Of a DNA stretch of 64,000 bases, positions 1 to 8,196 are shown piece after piece. Location of the stretch: contig NZ_QFRU01000012.1 of the NCBI RefSeq assembly GCF_003184905.1, positions 1-64,000 of the forward strand. The letters run 5' to 3'. Position 1 is the first letter of the stretch. Every line of letters begins with the position of its first letter. Position numbers and translations under genes: made by a program. The notes under the pieces are model-generated. The model had not been told where the DNA came from. It saw only the letters and a list, made by a program, of their open reading frames with translations, and did no database searches. The stretch is from Bacillus sp. CGMCC 1.16541 (GTDB lineage Bacteria; Bacillota; Bacilli; Bacillales; Bacillaceae_H).

Positions 1-5
1 TCATA

Positions 6-1202
6 ATGGGGAATTTCATTTCGTTGAAATTGGGGAAATTTGAATCGTTGTTGACAGATATGAACATTGAGGTGCAAAATCAAAAAGTAAGTGAAAATAT
101 AGAAGTGAAAACGGTTTTAAAAAAGAAGTTAAATATAGGAACTAATCCTTTAACAGGGTTAATCATTGCAATTCTTACAGTAGCTTTCTTTGTAATAACC
201 GATGTCGTCCCATCAGGTTCCTTTCTAACTTTTATAGGATTATGTATTGTTGCTTGGCTAGCTGTGGAAAATGGAGGAAATGACGTTTCCAAAGGAGTTT
301 CGTCGCTTGTTGCTTCCGGATATGCTAATCCATTTACAGCTATCATATATGGAGTGGTGATGACTGTAATTGGAGGAGTATGTTCTTTTTTCCTTGCATC
401 TAAATTAGTTCATTTATTCACAGAGGGGTTAATGAATTCAGAATATCACCTCTCAGGCATTATGGCCTTATCTATGGCTCTAGGAGCAACTCTTTGGGTA
501 GCATTAGCTACTAAATTCTCATTACCAGTTTCTACAACTCATGCCATTATTGGAGCCGTAATTTTAGTGGCATGTATTTCACATGGAGTATCAAGCGTCT
601 TGTGGGGAAATCTTGCAAGTAAAATAGTTTTACCCTTACTTCTTAGTCCAGTATTAGGTCTCTGGATAGCCTGGTTCATTAATTTGTTTATAGATAAACT
701 AAACATAAATTCTAAAGTAGGAAGAGGGATCGCTTGGGCTTCTAGTGGATTAATTTGTTTTGTTAGATCCGTTAATGACACTCCAAAGATTGTAGCTATC
801 GTCCTACTGATTTCTGCATTGAATGGTTCACAAGAACAAGGAAATATCCTACCTTTTTCATTTTTTGTTTTAATTACTGTAGCGATGAGTCTAGGAAGTT
901 TAATTAAGGGGTTACCTGTAACAGAACTGTTAGCCCGTAAGGTCACTAAGTTAGATGAAAATAGCTCTTTATCAGCAGTATTGACAACAACTTCATTAGT
1001 GATGGCCTCAAGTCAATTTGGATTGCCAGCTTCTACAACTCATGTCAGTACATCATCTATCATAGGAGCTGGATTAAAACATGGAAGAAAAGGAATAAAC
1101 TTAGGAGTAATTAAAGACATTGTTTTATCATGGATTGTTACTTTACCAGGTGCAGGAATTATTGCATTGTGCTTCTATTACATTCTAAGTTTAGTTCTAT
1201 AA
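6..1202 (+). CDS. PiT-family inorganic anion (phosphate) permease
   Basis: A polytopic membrane protein of about 398 residues. It carries two copies of the PiT signature: ENGGNDVSKGVSS near residue 90 with PVSTTHAIIGA near 175, and VRSVNDTPKI near 255 with PASTTHVSTSSIIGAG near 345. PiT proteins import phosphate with a cation, and some relatives carry sulfate or arsenate. The first motif has GGND where the family usually has GAND. The N-terminal ~30 residues are hydrophilic. The start is uncertain: ATG at 60 or TTG at 48/51 is possible, and only five bases precede position 6. An aquaporin gene follows 51 bp downstream in the same direction, so the two are probably co-transcribed. Substrate is inferred from family only. 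Confidence 0.8.
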   Translation: MGNFISLKLGKFESLLTDMNIEVQNQKVSENIEVKTVLKKKLNIGTNPLTGLIIAILTVAFFVITDVVPSGSFLTFIGLCIVAWLAVENGGNDVSKGVSSLVASGYANPFTAIIYGVVMTVIGGVCSFFLASKLVHLFTEGLMNSEYHLSGIMALSMALGATLWVALATKFSLPVSTTHAIIGAVILVACISHGVSSVLWGNLASKIVLPLLLSPVLGLWIAWFINLFIDKLNINSKVGRGIAWASSGLICFVRSVNDTPKIVAIVLLISALNGSQEQGNILPFSFFVLITVAMSLGSLIKGLPVTELLARKVTKLDENSSLSAVLTTTSLVMASSQFGLPASTTHVSTSSIIGAGLKHGRKGINLGVIKDIVLSWIVTLPGAGIIALCFYYILSLVL

Positions 1203-1253
1203 GCTTCTTAAATACACATTTAATTCAATTCTTAATATAATGGAGGATTTTTT

Positions 1254-1961
1254 GTGGAGAAAAAAGTATATCCCATAAATTACTTTGATAGTCATCCTCA
1301 AAATTTAGTTTATGTAAAAGAATTAAAGAAAAAAATTTTAGCTGAGTTTATAGGAACTTTTTCGCTCGTTTTTGCAGGTACTGGTGCTATTGTTGTTAAT
1401 TCCACTACAAAAAGTTTAACTCATGTAGGTATAGCCATAACATTTGGGTTAATTGTTTTAGCATTGATATATTCATTTGGATATGTTTCCGGAGCGCACT
1501 TTAATCCTGCTGTTACATTAGCCTTTTGGTATTTAAAGAGAATAAAGTTAAATGAAGCTCTTCTTTATATTTTAATCCAGTTTAGCAGTGCTACCTGTGC
1601 CAGTATAATTCTTAGATTGTTATTTGGAAACGTTGCAAAGCTTGGATCAACAGTGCCCGTTTATTCATGGCCACAGAGCTTCATTTTGGAAGTTTTATTA
1701 ACTTTTATTTTATTGATCGTTATACTAAATTCTTCTACAGAAGACAATCAGACCAAGTCTTTTGCAGGAATAGCTATTGGTTCAACAGTTTGCTTAGAAG
1801 CGATGTTTGGTGGTCCAATTAGTGGGGCTTCAATGAATCCAGCAAGATCTTTTGGTCCAGCTGTAATTTCTACTCACATTGAATATCTTTGGGTTTATCT
1901 CTTAGCCACTACATTGGGGGCTTTACTAGCAGCAAGAGCCTATAAATATCTCAATACTTAA
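1254..1961 (+). CDS. MIP/aquaporin family channel
   Basis: A six-helix channel of 235 residues with both NPA boxes, GAHFNPAVTLAF (about residue 83) and GASMNPARSFGP (about 195). These define the major intrinsic protein family of water, glycerol or metalloid channels. The N-terminal ~25 residues are cytoplasmic. The GTG start is preceded by TGGAGG with a 7-8 base spacer. Position after the PiT gene suggests one operon. The pairing of a PiT permease with an aquaporin could serve phosphate and osmolyte uptake or metalloid (arsenate/arsenite) handling, but no ars gene lies nearby, so the substrate remains open. Confidence 0.85.
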   Translation: MEKKVYPINYFDSHPQNLVYVKELKKKILAEFIGTFSLVFAGTGAIVVNSTTKSLTHVGIAITFGLIVLALIYSFGYVSGAHFNPAVTLAFWYLKRIKLNEALLYILIQFSSATCASIILRLLFGNVAKLGSTVPVYSWPQSFILEVLLTFILLIVILNSSTEDNQTKSFAGIAIGSTVCLEAMFGGPISGASMNPARSFGPAVISTHIEYLWVYLLATTLGALLAARAYKYLNT

Positions 1962-1989
1962 TGTTAAGCATCAATTATTTCATACCAGA

Positions 1990-2445
1990 TTAACTTATTG
2001 GTTCTTTACAACTGTTATTAGTTTTATTCATAGAAGCATTAAGTAATTTGACTGAACGAATTACAGTTTCTTGTTCAAATTCATTCATATGGGAAAATAC
2101 GTCTTTTAAATAATTGTTCATTCTATTATCAATAGATTGATTCACTTTTTTTCCTTCAGCAGTTAAGTAAAGAATAAATACACGTTTATCTGAAGGGTCT
2201 GCTATTTTTCTTACTAGCCCCATTTTAATTAAATTCTGTATTTGCCTGCTAAAAGTAGTAATATCAATACCTAATGTCTCTGATACCATTTGCATTGAAG
2301 GTTTGGACTGGTGATTAATTTCATAAAGAATATGACTTTGCGCCAATGAAATTTTGTAGTTGTCAGTACTACAACAATTTTTATTTAAAAGTCCAAACCT
2401 TCTAGTCATAATTTGAAAAAGTTCTCTAATATTTTCTGATTCCAT
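1990..2445 (-). CDS. MarR-family transcriptional regulator
   Basis: 151 residues with the MarR winged-helix core: helix-turn-helix around residues 50-75 (PSMQMVSETLGIDITTFSRQI) and a wing with DKRVFILYLTAEGKK. It converges with the aquaporin gene, with 28 bp between stop codons. ATG start is preceded by GGGAGAG. It has a CC pair near residue 25 (KNCCSTDN), which could sense thiols or metals. A small dyad TTG-N7-CAA lies about 40 bp upstream of the start and could be an autoregulatory site. Likely targets are itself and the neighbouring permease/aquaporin pair; this is inferred from proximity. Confidence 0.85.
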   Translation of the reverse strand: MESENIRELFQIMTRRFGLLNKNCCSTDNYKISLAQSHILYEINHQSKPSMQMVSETLGIDITTFSRQIQNLIKMGLVRKIADPSDKRVFILYLTAEGKKVNQSIDNRMNNYLKDVFSHMNEFEQETVIRSVKLLNASMNKTNNSCKEPIS

Positions 2446-2620
2446 GTTATCTCTCCCCTCATATTTACTTATAGATTATTTAGTTGTAATTTGCAAGTAT
2501 TTTATTTAAAAGGTATTGGATTATTAAAAAATTAAAATTCGCATATTAATATTTACTTTTTTCCATGTATCACATTGTTTGAATTTTGTTATATGAATTC
2601 ATCTTAAAGGAGTTTAATAA

Positions 2621-2752
2621 TTGAAGAAAATAAAAAAAAAGAGTGAAGATACTAAAACTAAAATAGAGAAACTTAAAAAGGTTAAAGATAATAAGAAAGA
2701 TTTTAAGTATTATTGGAATGAAACAATCAGAGCCCTGATCATAACTAAATAG
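2621..2752 (+). CDS. Possible small Lys-rich protein (43 aa)
   Basis: A short open frame starting at TTG, preceded by AAAGGAG with an 8-base spacer. The product begins MKKIKKKSEDTKTKIEK and ends with ALIITK. It is highly basic with a short hydrophobic end, and no family is recognised. The A-rich sequence makes such frames easy to obtain by chance, so the call rests mainly on the good ribosome binding site and isolation upstream of a terminator. Confidence 0.35.
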   Translation: MKKIKKKSEDTKTKIEKLKKVKDNKKDFKYYWNETIRALIITK

Positions 2753-2840
2753 ATATACAAGTGTAATGAATATTTCTAATTGGTGATACTTATTATAAGA
2801 ACTACCCATTTTCTTACTTTTATACTTGTCAATTTCAATA

Positions 2841-2878
2841 AAAGGATATCACACCCTAGAAAGAGGTATCCTTTTTCT
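2841..2878 (+). terminator. Rho-independent terminator
   Basis: Stem AAAGGATA / TATCCTTT with an 18-base loop, followed by a T-rich tail on the plus strand. It could end transcription of the small Lys-rich frame upstream. Confidence 0.6.
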
Positions 2879-3744
2879 TATTTAACTACTGAAAAAATTC
2901 TTACCTATCACCTAATACGTAGCAGTTTGAATCTATTCCTTCTTAATAACATACAAGGCAATTCTTTTCTTCGCCGTCTATACATTTACACACGCATATT
3001 AGATTTATAAATAAAATTAGTCATTACTTAATTTATATATAAATTTAAAATAATGTTTTATCAGTAAATAAATCCACTTGTTAATAAATATATTTTAATA
3101 TTTACAATTACTGACGATAAATAACTGTTTTTACTTCTTATTATATAACTATCTTCCTTCTACTTCTCTTTTAAGAAATTTATATATTAACAATATCTAA
3201 AAATAAAATATATAGGTATTTAATATTAATATACTTTTAATAAAATGAATTTAACTAAAAAAACAAAAGTGAATTCTTTTATTTAAGGAAGTAAATATAT
3301 AAACTAACTTCTAAAAATTATAGTTTTATCTTTTACTGTTAATGACGACAAATATGGAGTTTTTCTACAAGTCGTGTAAAAAGTATAACTATTTTTAGTA
3401 AAATATATTAACAATTACTCTTTTATATAATATAAAATATATAATTATTTATTATTCAGAATTAAAATCATTAATATCTTATATAAACATACATATATTA
3501 TTTATTCAACATTTAATGTTATTACTTCCACGTTAATTATTATGAAAAGAACAAATATTATGTTCATCTAAATTAAACAATTAGAATAATAAAGAAGAAA
3601 CGATTCAATACCAAATGTAAAAGAAGCTGCATATATCATTCATTATGAGATGAAAATAGGTGTTTTAAGCTCGAGTGATCATAAAAATCAATTACATTCT
3701 ATTATTGGTCAGGGTTAAAGTGAAGATTTATTTTATTAATTCAA
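2879..3744. other. AT-rich non-coding stretch
   Basis: About 860 bases of very AT-rich DNA with no convincing gene. It contains one copy of an ~80-bp element (3323-3405), repeated inverted at 6969-7050, and a weaker relative near 3112 (CTGACGATAAAT). Such AT-rich DNA with repeats is compatible with an origin or control region, but no initiator binding can be shown from sequence alone. A short frame at about 3613-3717 looks like a gene remnant without a start. Confidence 0.5.
3323..3405 (+). repeat. AT-rich element, copy 1 (inverted partner at 6969-7050)
   Basis: Shares with the reverse complement of 6969-7050 the blocks GTTTTATC, TGACGACAAAT, TTTTTCTACAA and AACTATTTTTA in the same order and spacing. 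One indel falls in the right part. The function is unknown; see findings. Confidence 0.75.
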
Positions 3745-3782
3745 AAAGAAACTTTGCTCAATTAGAGCAAAGTTTCTTTTAA
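3745..3782. terminator. Strong bidirectional terminator hairpin
   Basis: Perfect 15-bp stem AAAGAAACTTTGCTC paired with its complement across a 5-base loop, with A- and T-runs on the two sides. It lies between the AT-rich stretch and the IS3 element. Confidence 0.75.
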
Positions 3783-3977
3783 ATGCTTTTCTTATGTTTA
3801 TTATAAATAAACCTTTAGACATTCCCTATTTAGTGTATAATGTATAATCTATATCTAAAGTTTAAAGCTCAAAGCTAAGATTTATACTTCTAGTACAATA
3901 AAGATTTACTCTTTCAATAGCTTTATTTATTAAATCACCTTTAGAATAAAGCTAAACAATGGATTGTCAACACTAAA

Positions 3978-4811
3978 CTAGACAGTTTTCTTAAGGTGCG
4001 TAAATTTGTATTCCACTGGACTTAAATAATCTAAAGTACCGTGGATGCGTAGATGGTTAAACCAGTGCACATAATCTGTAAACTCTCTTTGTAACTCTTC
4101 TAAGCTATCAAAATGACGTTTCTTTACGAACTCTGTTTTGATGATTTTGAATGTTGCTTCTGCTACTGCATTATCATACGGACAGCCTTTCAAACTTAGA
4201 GATCGCTTGATGTTAAACGTTTCTAGGGCCTCATCAATGACTTGGTTCTTATATTCTCTTCCTCGGTCAGTATGGAACATTTGAACCGTATGTAAATTAC
4301 CTTTTATTGACGATAGAGCTCGATAAACTAGTAAAGCATCTTTGTTCTCACCTGTACTAAATCCAACGATCTCCCGATTAAAGAGGTCAACAAATACACA
4401 TATGTAATACCATTTTCTGTTGACTCTTACATAAGTTAGGTCGCTGACCACGACAGTCAATTCTTCCTCTTGTGTAAATTCACGATTTAACTCATTCGCT
4501 TGATCACTTTCATTTGGTTTATCCTTATGGGGTTTAAATTGAGCTACAGTATAAGCTGAAACAAGTCCTTGTTCGTTCATAATTCTGCCGATTCGACGAC
4601 GAGAAACCAATTTCCCTCTTTTCTTTAGCTCATGCTTTATCTTTCTCGCACCATAATTTTGGCGGCTTTGATGGAAAATTTCTATGATGTCTGAAGTTAT
4701 ATCATCTTCATTCTTTCGTTCTTTTGCTTCATAATAATACGTACTTCTAGGGAGTTGTAGGACCTTACACATTGCTGATATCGAGTATTTATGCTGGTTG
4801 TTCTTAATCAC
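3978..4811 (-). CDS. IS3-family transposase OrfB (DDE integrase domain)
   Basis: 277 residues with an N-terminal HTH_21 region (YYYEAKER...NYGARKIKHELKKRG) and an rve integrase core. The DDE residues are visible as VVSDLTYVR, FHTDRGREYKN and KTEFVKK. GTG is the first start in frame. In this family OrfB is normally made as an OrfAB fusion by frameshifting near the orfA end. It lies directly after orfA in another frame, which fits. The catalytic residues look intact, so the element may be active. Confidence 0.9.
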   Translation of the reverse strand: MIKNNQHKYSISAMCKVLQLPRSTYYYEAKERKNEDDITSDIIEIFHQSRQNYGARKIKHELKKRGKLVSRRRIGRIMNEQGLVSAYTVAQFKPHKDKPNESDQANELNREFTQEEELTVVVSDLTYVRVNRKWYYICVFVDLFNREIVGFSTGENKDALLVYRALSSIKGNLHTVQMFHTDRGREYKNQVIDEALETFNIKRSLSLKGCPYDNAVAEATFKIIKTEFVKKRHFDSLEELQREFTDYVHWFNHLRIHGTLDYLSPVEYKFTHLKKTV

Positions 4812-4813
4812 AT

Positions 4814-5098
4814 TTACTTTCGTCCTAGTATCAGCGCGGCTTGCTTTAAAATATCATTCTCCATCTCTAATTGCTTATTACGTTTCCTAAGTTCCTGCAG
4901 CTCTTTCTGTTCGGGGCTGAGGTTATCCTTTTCTTTGAAGGAACCAGAGGACTTACTTTGATTAATCCACTTATCAAGCGAAGATGGTGTTAACTCATAT
5001 TCTCGAATGATGTCTTTACGAGGCTTTCCATTCTGATATAGCTGCACGATCTGTTGCTTAAATTCTTCGGTAAACGTTCGACGTACTTTTTTTGTCAT
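4814..5098 (-). CDS. IS3-family transposase OrfA (HTH)
   Basis: 94 residues from ATG at 5098, which has AGGAG seven bases upstream. It has an HTH_Tnp_1 domain (RRTFTEEFKQQIVQLYQNG) and a C-terminal leucine-rich coiled coil (LQELRKRNKQLEMENDILKQ) typical of OrfA. It ends two bases before the OrfB start. OrfA binds the terminal repeats and is the upstream half of the OrfAB transposase. Confidence 0.9.
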   Translation of the reverse strand: MTKKVRRTFTEEFKQQIVQLYQNGKPRKDIIREYELTPSSLDKWINQSKSSGSFKEKDNLSPEQKELQELRKRNKQLEMENDILKQAALILGRK

Positions 5099-5210
5099 GT
5101 AGATTCTCCTCATAACTGATTAGTATAGTTAATTCTACTTGACCTTAAAATTTCTGTCTAACTAAGTGTAGCCGATCCAATACATAAAAAAAAGAGGTTA
5201 TACAATCTTT

Positions 5211-5279
5211 TTAGGTGAACTTATTTATCATCAAAAACTTACATATATCAACAATCATGTTTATTTAGTTGATCTTACC
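5211..5279 (+). repeat. Centromere-like repeat cluster, copy 1
   Basis: Contains AGGTGAACTT, TATATCAAC and AGTTGATCTT with the same order and spacing (54 bp from first to last) as 12963-13025 upstream of the parM-like gene. There the equivalent elements are AGTTGAACTT, TATATCAAC and AGTTGAACTT. This is probably a diverged copy of the plasmid centromere. It is not next to any par gene. Confidence 0.6.
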
Positions 5280-5442
5280 TTGAGACGTAAATTAAATTAG
5301 GATAAGAGGAATCATGTTAATAAGAAGGTACTAAGTGGCTTATAATGAAAAATACTATGTGTTGACTACATAACCATCACATCAAGTATTTTCATACATC
5401 TAAAAAGAAAAAAGGAACACAAAAAACCCGTTCTTATCTAAA

Positions 5443-5464
5443 GAAATAAAATTTGCTACAATAG
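5443..5464 (+). repeat. 22-bp exact repeat with extended -10 promoter, copy 1
   Basis: Identical over 22 bases to 13185-13206. It contains TTTGCTACAAT, an extended -10 (TGnTACAAT). The other copy lies just upstream of mntA. Here, reading rightward, it runs into the antisense of the recombinase gene with no matching product. It may be an orphan promoter left after rearrangement. Confidence 0.6.
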
Positions 5465-5545
5465 AAAAACTAACAACAAAAGGTTCTATTTAAATCTTTA
5501 TATAGCCCATTCAAGCACACTTGGGTAATTCCATACATACAGTAA

Positions 5546-6694
5546 TTAGAAATCTTGTTCCTCCCACATTAGCCCAATTTCTTGTTCGCGCTGCAAAACC
5601 TTTTCTAGATAACGCTCCGTTGTTTTACGGTCACTATGGCCAAGCTCCTTTTGAATTAAGAAAATATCTGCACCCTGCTGTCGACTATAAATCGCATAAA
5701 AATGTCGAAAATAATGAGGCGTAATTTTGTCAGTCCGTTCCTTCACAAAAGGTAAATCCGTTCGTTCAATGATACGAACAATATAATTACTTAAGTTTTT
5801 ATATTGATAATAGTCTCCATTTTTAGTTGGAAATAATGGTCCTTGATCACTTGGGTTTAAGACTGTACTGACATGGCGTCGTTCTCGAAAAGCAAGAATG
5901 CGTTCATATAGCGATGGATGAAGTAACTTATCAAATCTCTTTCCACCCTTCCCTGCTCCTCTTAGTCGATAATGGCCACTTAAACTGTCTAGATAGACAT
6001 CTCCCCACGAAGCTTTAGCAATTTCCTGTATACGCAATCCTGTCATCGCCAACATCGTTAATAATCCATAATTAATAGGATGGTCTTTGTAGTAGTCAAG
6101 AAGCTGTTTGACTTCATGGTAATACAAATCTCGATTTGGAATTTCTTGCTCAGATAGTGACGTGCTTAAGATTTCTTTATGTAATGGATGCTGAATATAC
6201 TTCGTTTCATATAGCCATTTCATAAAACTTTTTAAAATGGTCATTTTAGCGTCTAAGGTCGCAGGTGAATAAGGTTTCCCCCCTTTCCCTAACAATGCGG
6301 TGCTTAAATACTCCTGGAAGTTTCGTATATGCCAAGGACGTAGGTTTTTTAAAATTGTTTCTTCTATATAATAATCAAGATCTTGGCGTAAGAACGACTC
6401 ACTTTCCACCGCATACTGATAAAACTGCAGCAAAATCCGTAAGTATTCCGTTTTGGTCGTTTCTTTTCGTTCTCGGTCCTTTCGAATATGCTTTCGTTGA
6501 TGTACGTAGTAGTACATCATTTCTTCATCCGTAAAACTATTGAACAGATCTTCGTTTTTTCGCTGGTGGTGTTCATTTCTTTCTTCTAAAGCATCATAAT
6601 ACGTACTATCTAGCATTAATGAAACAATTTGATGGAGACCCCTTTTTCTTTCCCTTATTTCTGTTCCTATGTGTACTAATGAGAAATCTTTCAT
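5546..6694 (-). CDS. Tyrosine recombinase / phage-type integrase
   Basis: 382 residues with a SAM-like core-binding domain (about 95-195) and a catalytic domain carrying the expected residues. These are Arg in MTGLRIQEIAKA, Lys in GAGKGGKRFD, HYFRH, LGHSDRKTTERY with the nucleophilic Tyr near the C-terminus. GGAGAGG precedes the ATG. Relatives resolve plasmid multimers (XerC-like) or integrate mobile DNA. No phage or integrative-element gene surrounds it, so plasmid dimer resolution is the likelier role. Two inverted AT-rich elements lie on either side of it and its IS3 neighbour. Confidence 0.9.
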   Translation of the reverse strand: MKDFSLVHIGTEIRERKRGLHQIVSLMLDSTYYDALEERNEHHQRKNEDLFNSFTDEEMMYYYVHQRKHIRKDRERKETTKTEYLRILLQFYQYAVESESFLRQDLDYYIEETILKNLRPWHIRNFQEYLSTALLGKGGKPYSPATLDAKMTILKSFMKWLYETKYIQHPLHKEILSTSLSEQEIPNRDLYYHEVKQLLDYYKDHPINYGLLTMLAMTGLRIQEIAKASWGDVYLDSLSGHYRLRGAGKGGKRFDKLLHPSLYERILAFRERRHVSTVLNPSDQGPLFPTKNGDYYQYKNLSNYIVRIIERTDLPFVKERTDKITPHYFRHFYAIYSRQQGADIFLIQKELGHSDRKTTERYLEKVLQREQEIGLMWEEQDF

Positions 6695-7173
6695 ACAACC
6701 TCTCCTTTCATCAAACCTGTCTTTTTATTTTTCTCTTCTTTTTGGTATTGACGTGTTTACTCCTCTATATAAGATCAAATATCTATCTTCATGTATGTAA
6801 GTGGTAAAAACTCTTTAAAACGTAATAGATGTATTTATAACAATATTAAAACTATCCACTATATTAGTTAAATAGTAAATTTAATTTTAATTCAATTTTT
6901 TTATTAATTTACTTATTATATGTATTACTTATTAAGTTTATCTTATTCAAAAGTAAATGTATAAACTTATTTTCTATAAAAATAGTTTACTTTATATATT
7001 GTTTGTAGAAAAATGATCCATTTGTCGTCACTTAGGGTAAATGATAAAACACATATTTTTATACATTAGTTTTACTATTTACGTATCTACTATACTAACT
7101 TTTAATCTATAACTTTATATAAATATGATATAATCTATTATGATATAGAAGAAATAGAAAAGGAGTGTATAGC
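6695..7173. other. AT-rich intergenic region upstream of the double-HTH gene
   Basis: About 480 bp without a gene. It holds the second copy of the ~80-bp element (6969-7050). A probable promoter for the rightward gene follows, with TATAAT at about 7129 and a good RBS (AAAGGAG) before 7174. Confidence 0.5.
6969..7050 (-). repeat. AT-rich element, copy 2 (inverted partner of 3323-3405)
   Basis: Read on the minus strand it matches 3323-3405, with the shared core TGACGACAAAT, six bases, TTTTTCTACAA. It sits about 120 bp upstream of the double-HTH gene, suggesting an operator or iteron bound by that protein. No proof is available from sequence alone. Confidence 0.75.
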
Positions 7174-8145
7174 ATGATTGATAATCTCACTAAAATTATT
7201 ACCATTGAAGATGTGATGGAGATGTTGTCTATTTCATCGAAGAAAACGATTTATACATATATTCAACAAGGAAAATTGAATCCTATCAATAAAGATGACT
7301 GGCATATTGAAGGACGGTATGAATTTGATAGCGAAGATGTGGTTCGTTTACAAGAAGAGTTAAAAAAGCCCGGACTTACGACAAAAGAGGTCGCGCAGCA
7401 ACTCGACATCTCGGTCACAACGGTCAATAAATATATTAAACAAGGATGGTTGCCAGCCTTTCAAGAAGAGTATCGGGGAATCAATTGTTATTTTGTACAT
7501 GAGGAAGATGTGGACGAATTTAAGCGCACCCATGAAGTAGGGCGCAAGCCAAGTAAGCGTCATTTCTATGATGCTGAGCAAAACATTGCCTTATTTCAAC
7601 TTTTTGTCAAGAAAAGGGAAGAAAAAGAACAATTTGCTCGCATCATCTCGGTAGAAGACCCCATTATGGCGATTACAGACCAACATGAAGAGGTCACCTT
7701 AGAAGAGTTACTTCACCGAGGGTTCGAAGCAGCCTATGAAATCGAATCGAAAAAAGCGATTACCAAAGAAGGCTATGCTACATTTGCCTTTAAGCAAACT
7801 GCATACGCCAAATCACAGCTCTATAAACTGATGGATGTATTCTATCAGTACCTAAGCCCAACGAATATGAGAATTACGCCACAAGAGGAGAACGAGCAAT
7901 TTATCGTTGAAATTAAACCTGTATTACTAATGGAATCATCACAAGAGCTTGTTGAGTTATTAGAGTCGGTTCTTGTTTCAGGGAAAGTGAATAAACGTAA
8001 TCGTGGGATTTACATTGATAGTGATGTAGAAGTGATACGTGTAAAAGTATCTGGTGATCTAAAAAAAGACTTAGAACATAAAGCTAAAGAACTAGGTAAA
8101 AGAAACATTGAGGAATTGCTCTTGTACGCTGTACAAAGATTATAA
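7174..8145 (+). CDS. Plasmid DNA-binding protein with two HTH domains (candidate replication/control protein)
   Basis: 323 residues from ATG at 7174 (AAAGGAG, 8-base spacer). Two excisionase/MerR-like helix-turn-helix units are visible, at about 10-60 (TIEDVMEMLSISSKKTIYTY) and 65-110 (LTTKEVAQQLDISVTTVNKY). An alpha-helical middle follows, and the C-terminal ~75 residues resemble a small RHH-like or dimerisation module (SGDLKKDLEHKAKELGK). No enzymatic motif is visible. The gene stands alone between AT-rich DNA with inverted elements and an IS, a usual setting for a plasmid replication or copy-control gene. That role is inference. Confidence 0.6.
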   Translation: MIDNLTKIITIEDVMEMLSISSKKTIYTYIQQGKLNPINKDDWHIEGRYEFDSEDVVRLQEELKKPGLTTKEVAQQLDISVTTVNKYIKQGWLPAFQEEYRGINCYFVHEEDVDEFKRTHEVGRKPSKRHFYDAEQNIALFQLFVKKREEKEQFARIISVEDPIMAITDQHEEVTLEELLHRGFEAAYEIESKKAITKEGYATFAFKQTAYAKSQLYKLMDVFYQYLSPTNMRITPQEENEQFIVEIKPVLLMESSQELVELLESVLVSGKVNKRNRGIYIDSDVEVIRVKVSGDLKKDLEHKAKELGKRNIEELLLYAVQRL

Positions 8146-8196
8146 ATAGATTAATTTAGTTAACATAGCCACTTCTCCTCCAATATTTATTAACTT

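Larger units (their letters stand above)
3960..5179 (-). mobile_element. IS3-family (IS150-group-like) insertion sequence
   Basis: Two consecutive frames, orfA and orfB, with imperfect terminal inverted repeats. The left end begins TGGATTGTCAACACT and the right end, read inward, TGGATCGGCTACACT. GACAG is also shared further in on both sides. Total length of about 1.2 kb fits the family. No clear target duplication is seen at these boundaries, so the exact ends may be off by a few bases. Confidence 0.8.

Noticed and set aside
2570-3010. Two frames on opposite strands in AT-rich DNA
   Set aside because: Low-complexity products, no ribosome binding sites, and overlap with a terminator.
3613-3717. 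Short frame ending GQG before the terminator at 3745
   Set aside because: No start codon or ribosome binding site in frame; perhaps a remnant but no family recognised.
5521-5724. Rightward 67-aa frame near the 22-bp repeat
   Set aside because: It is antisense to the end of the recombinase gene and lacks a ribosome binding site.
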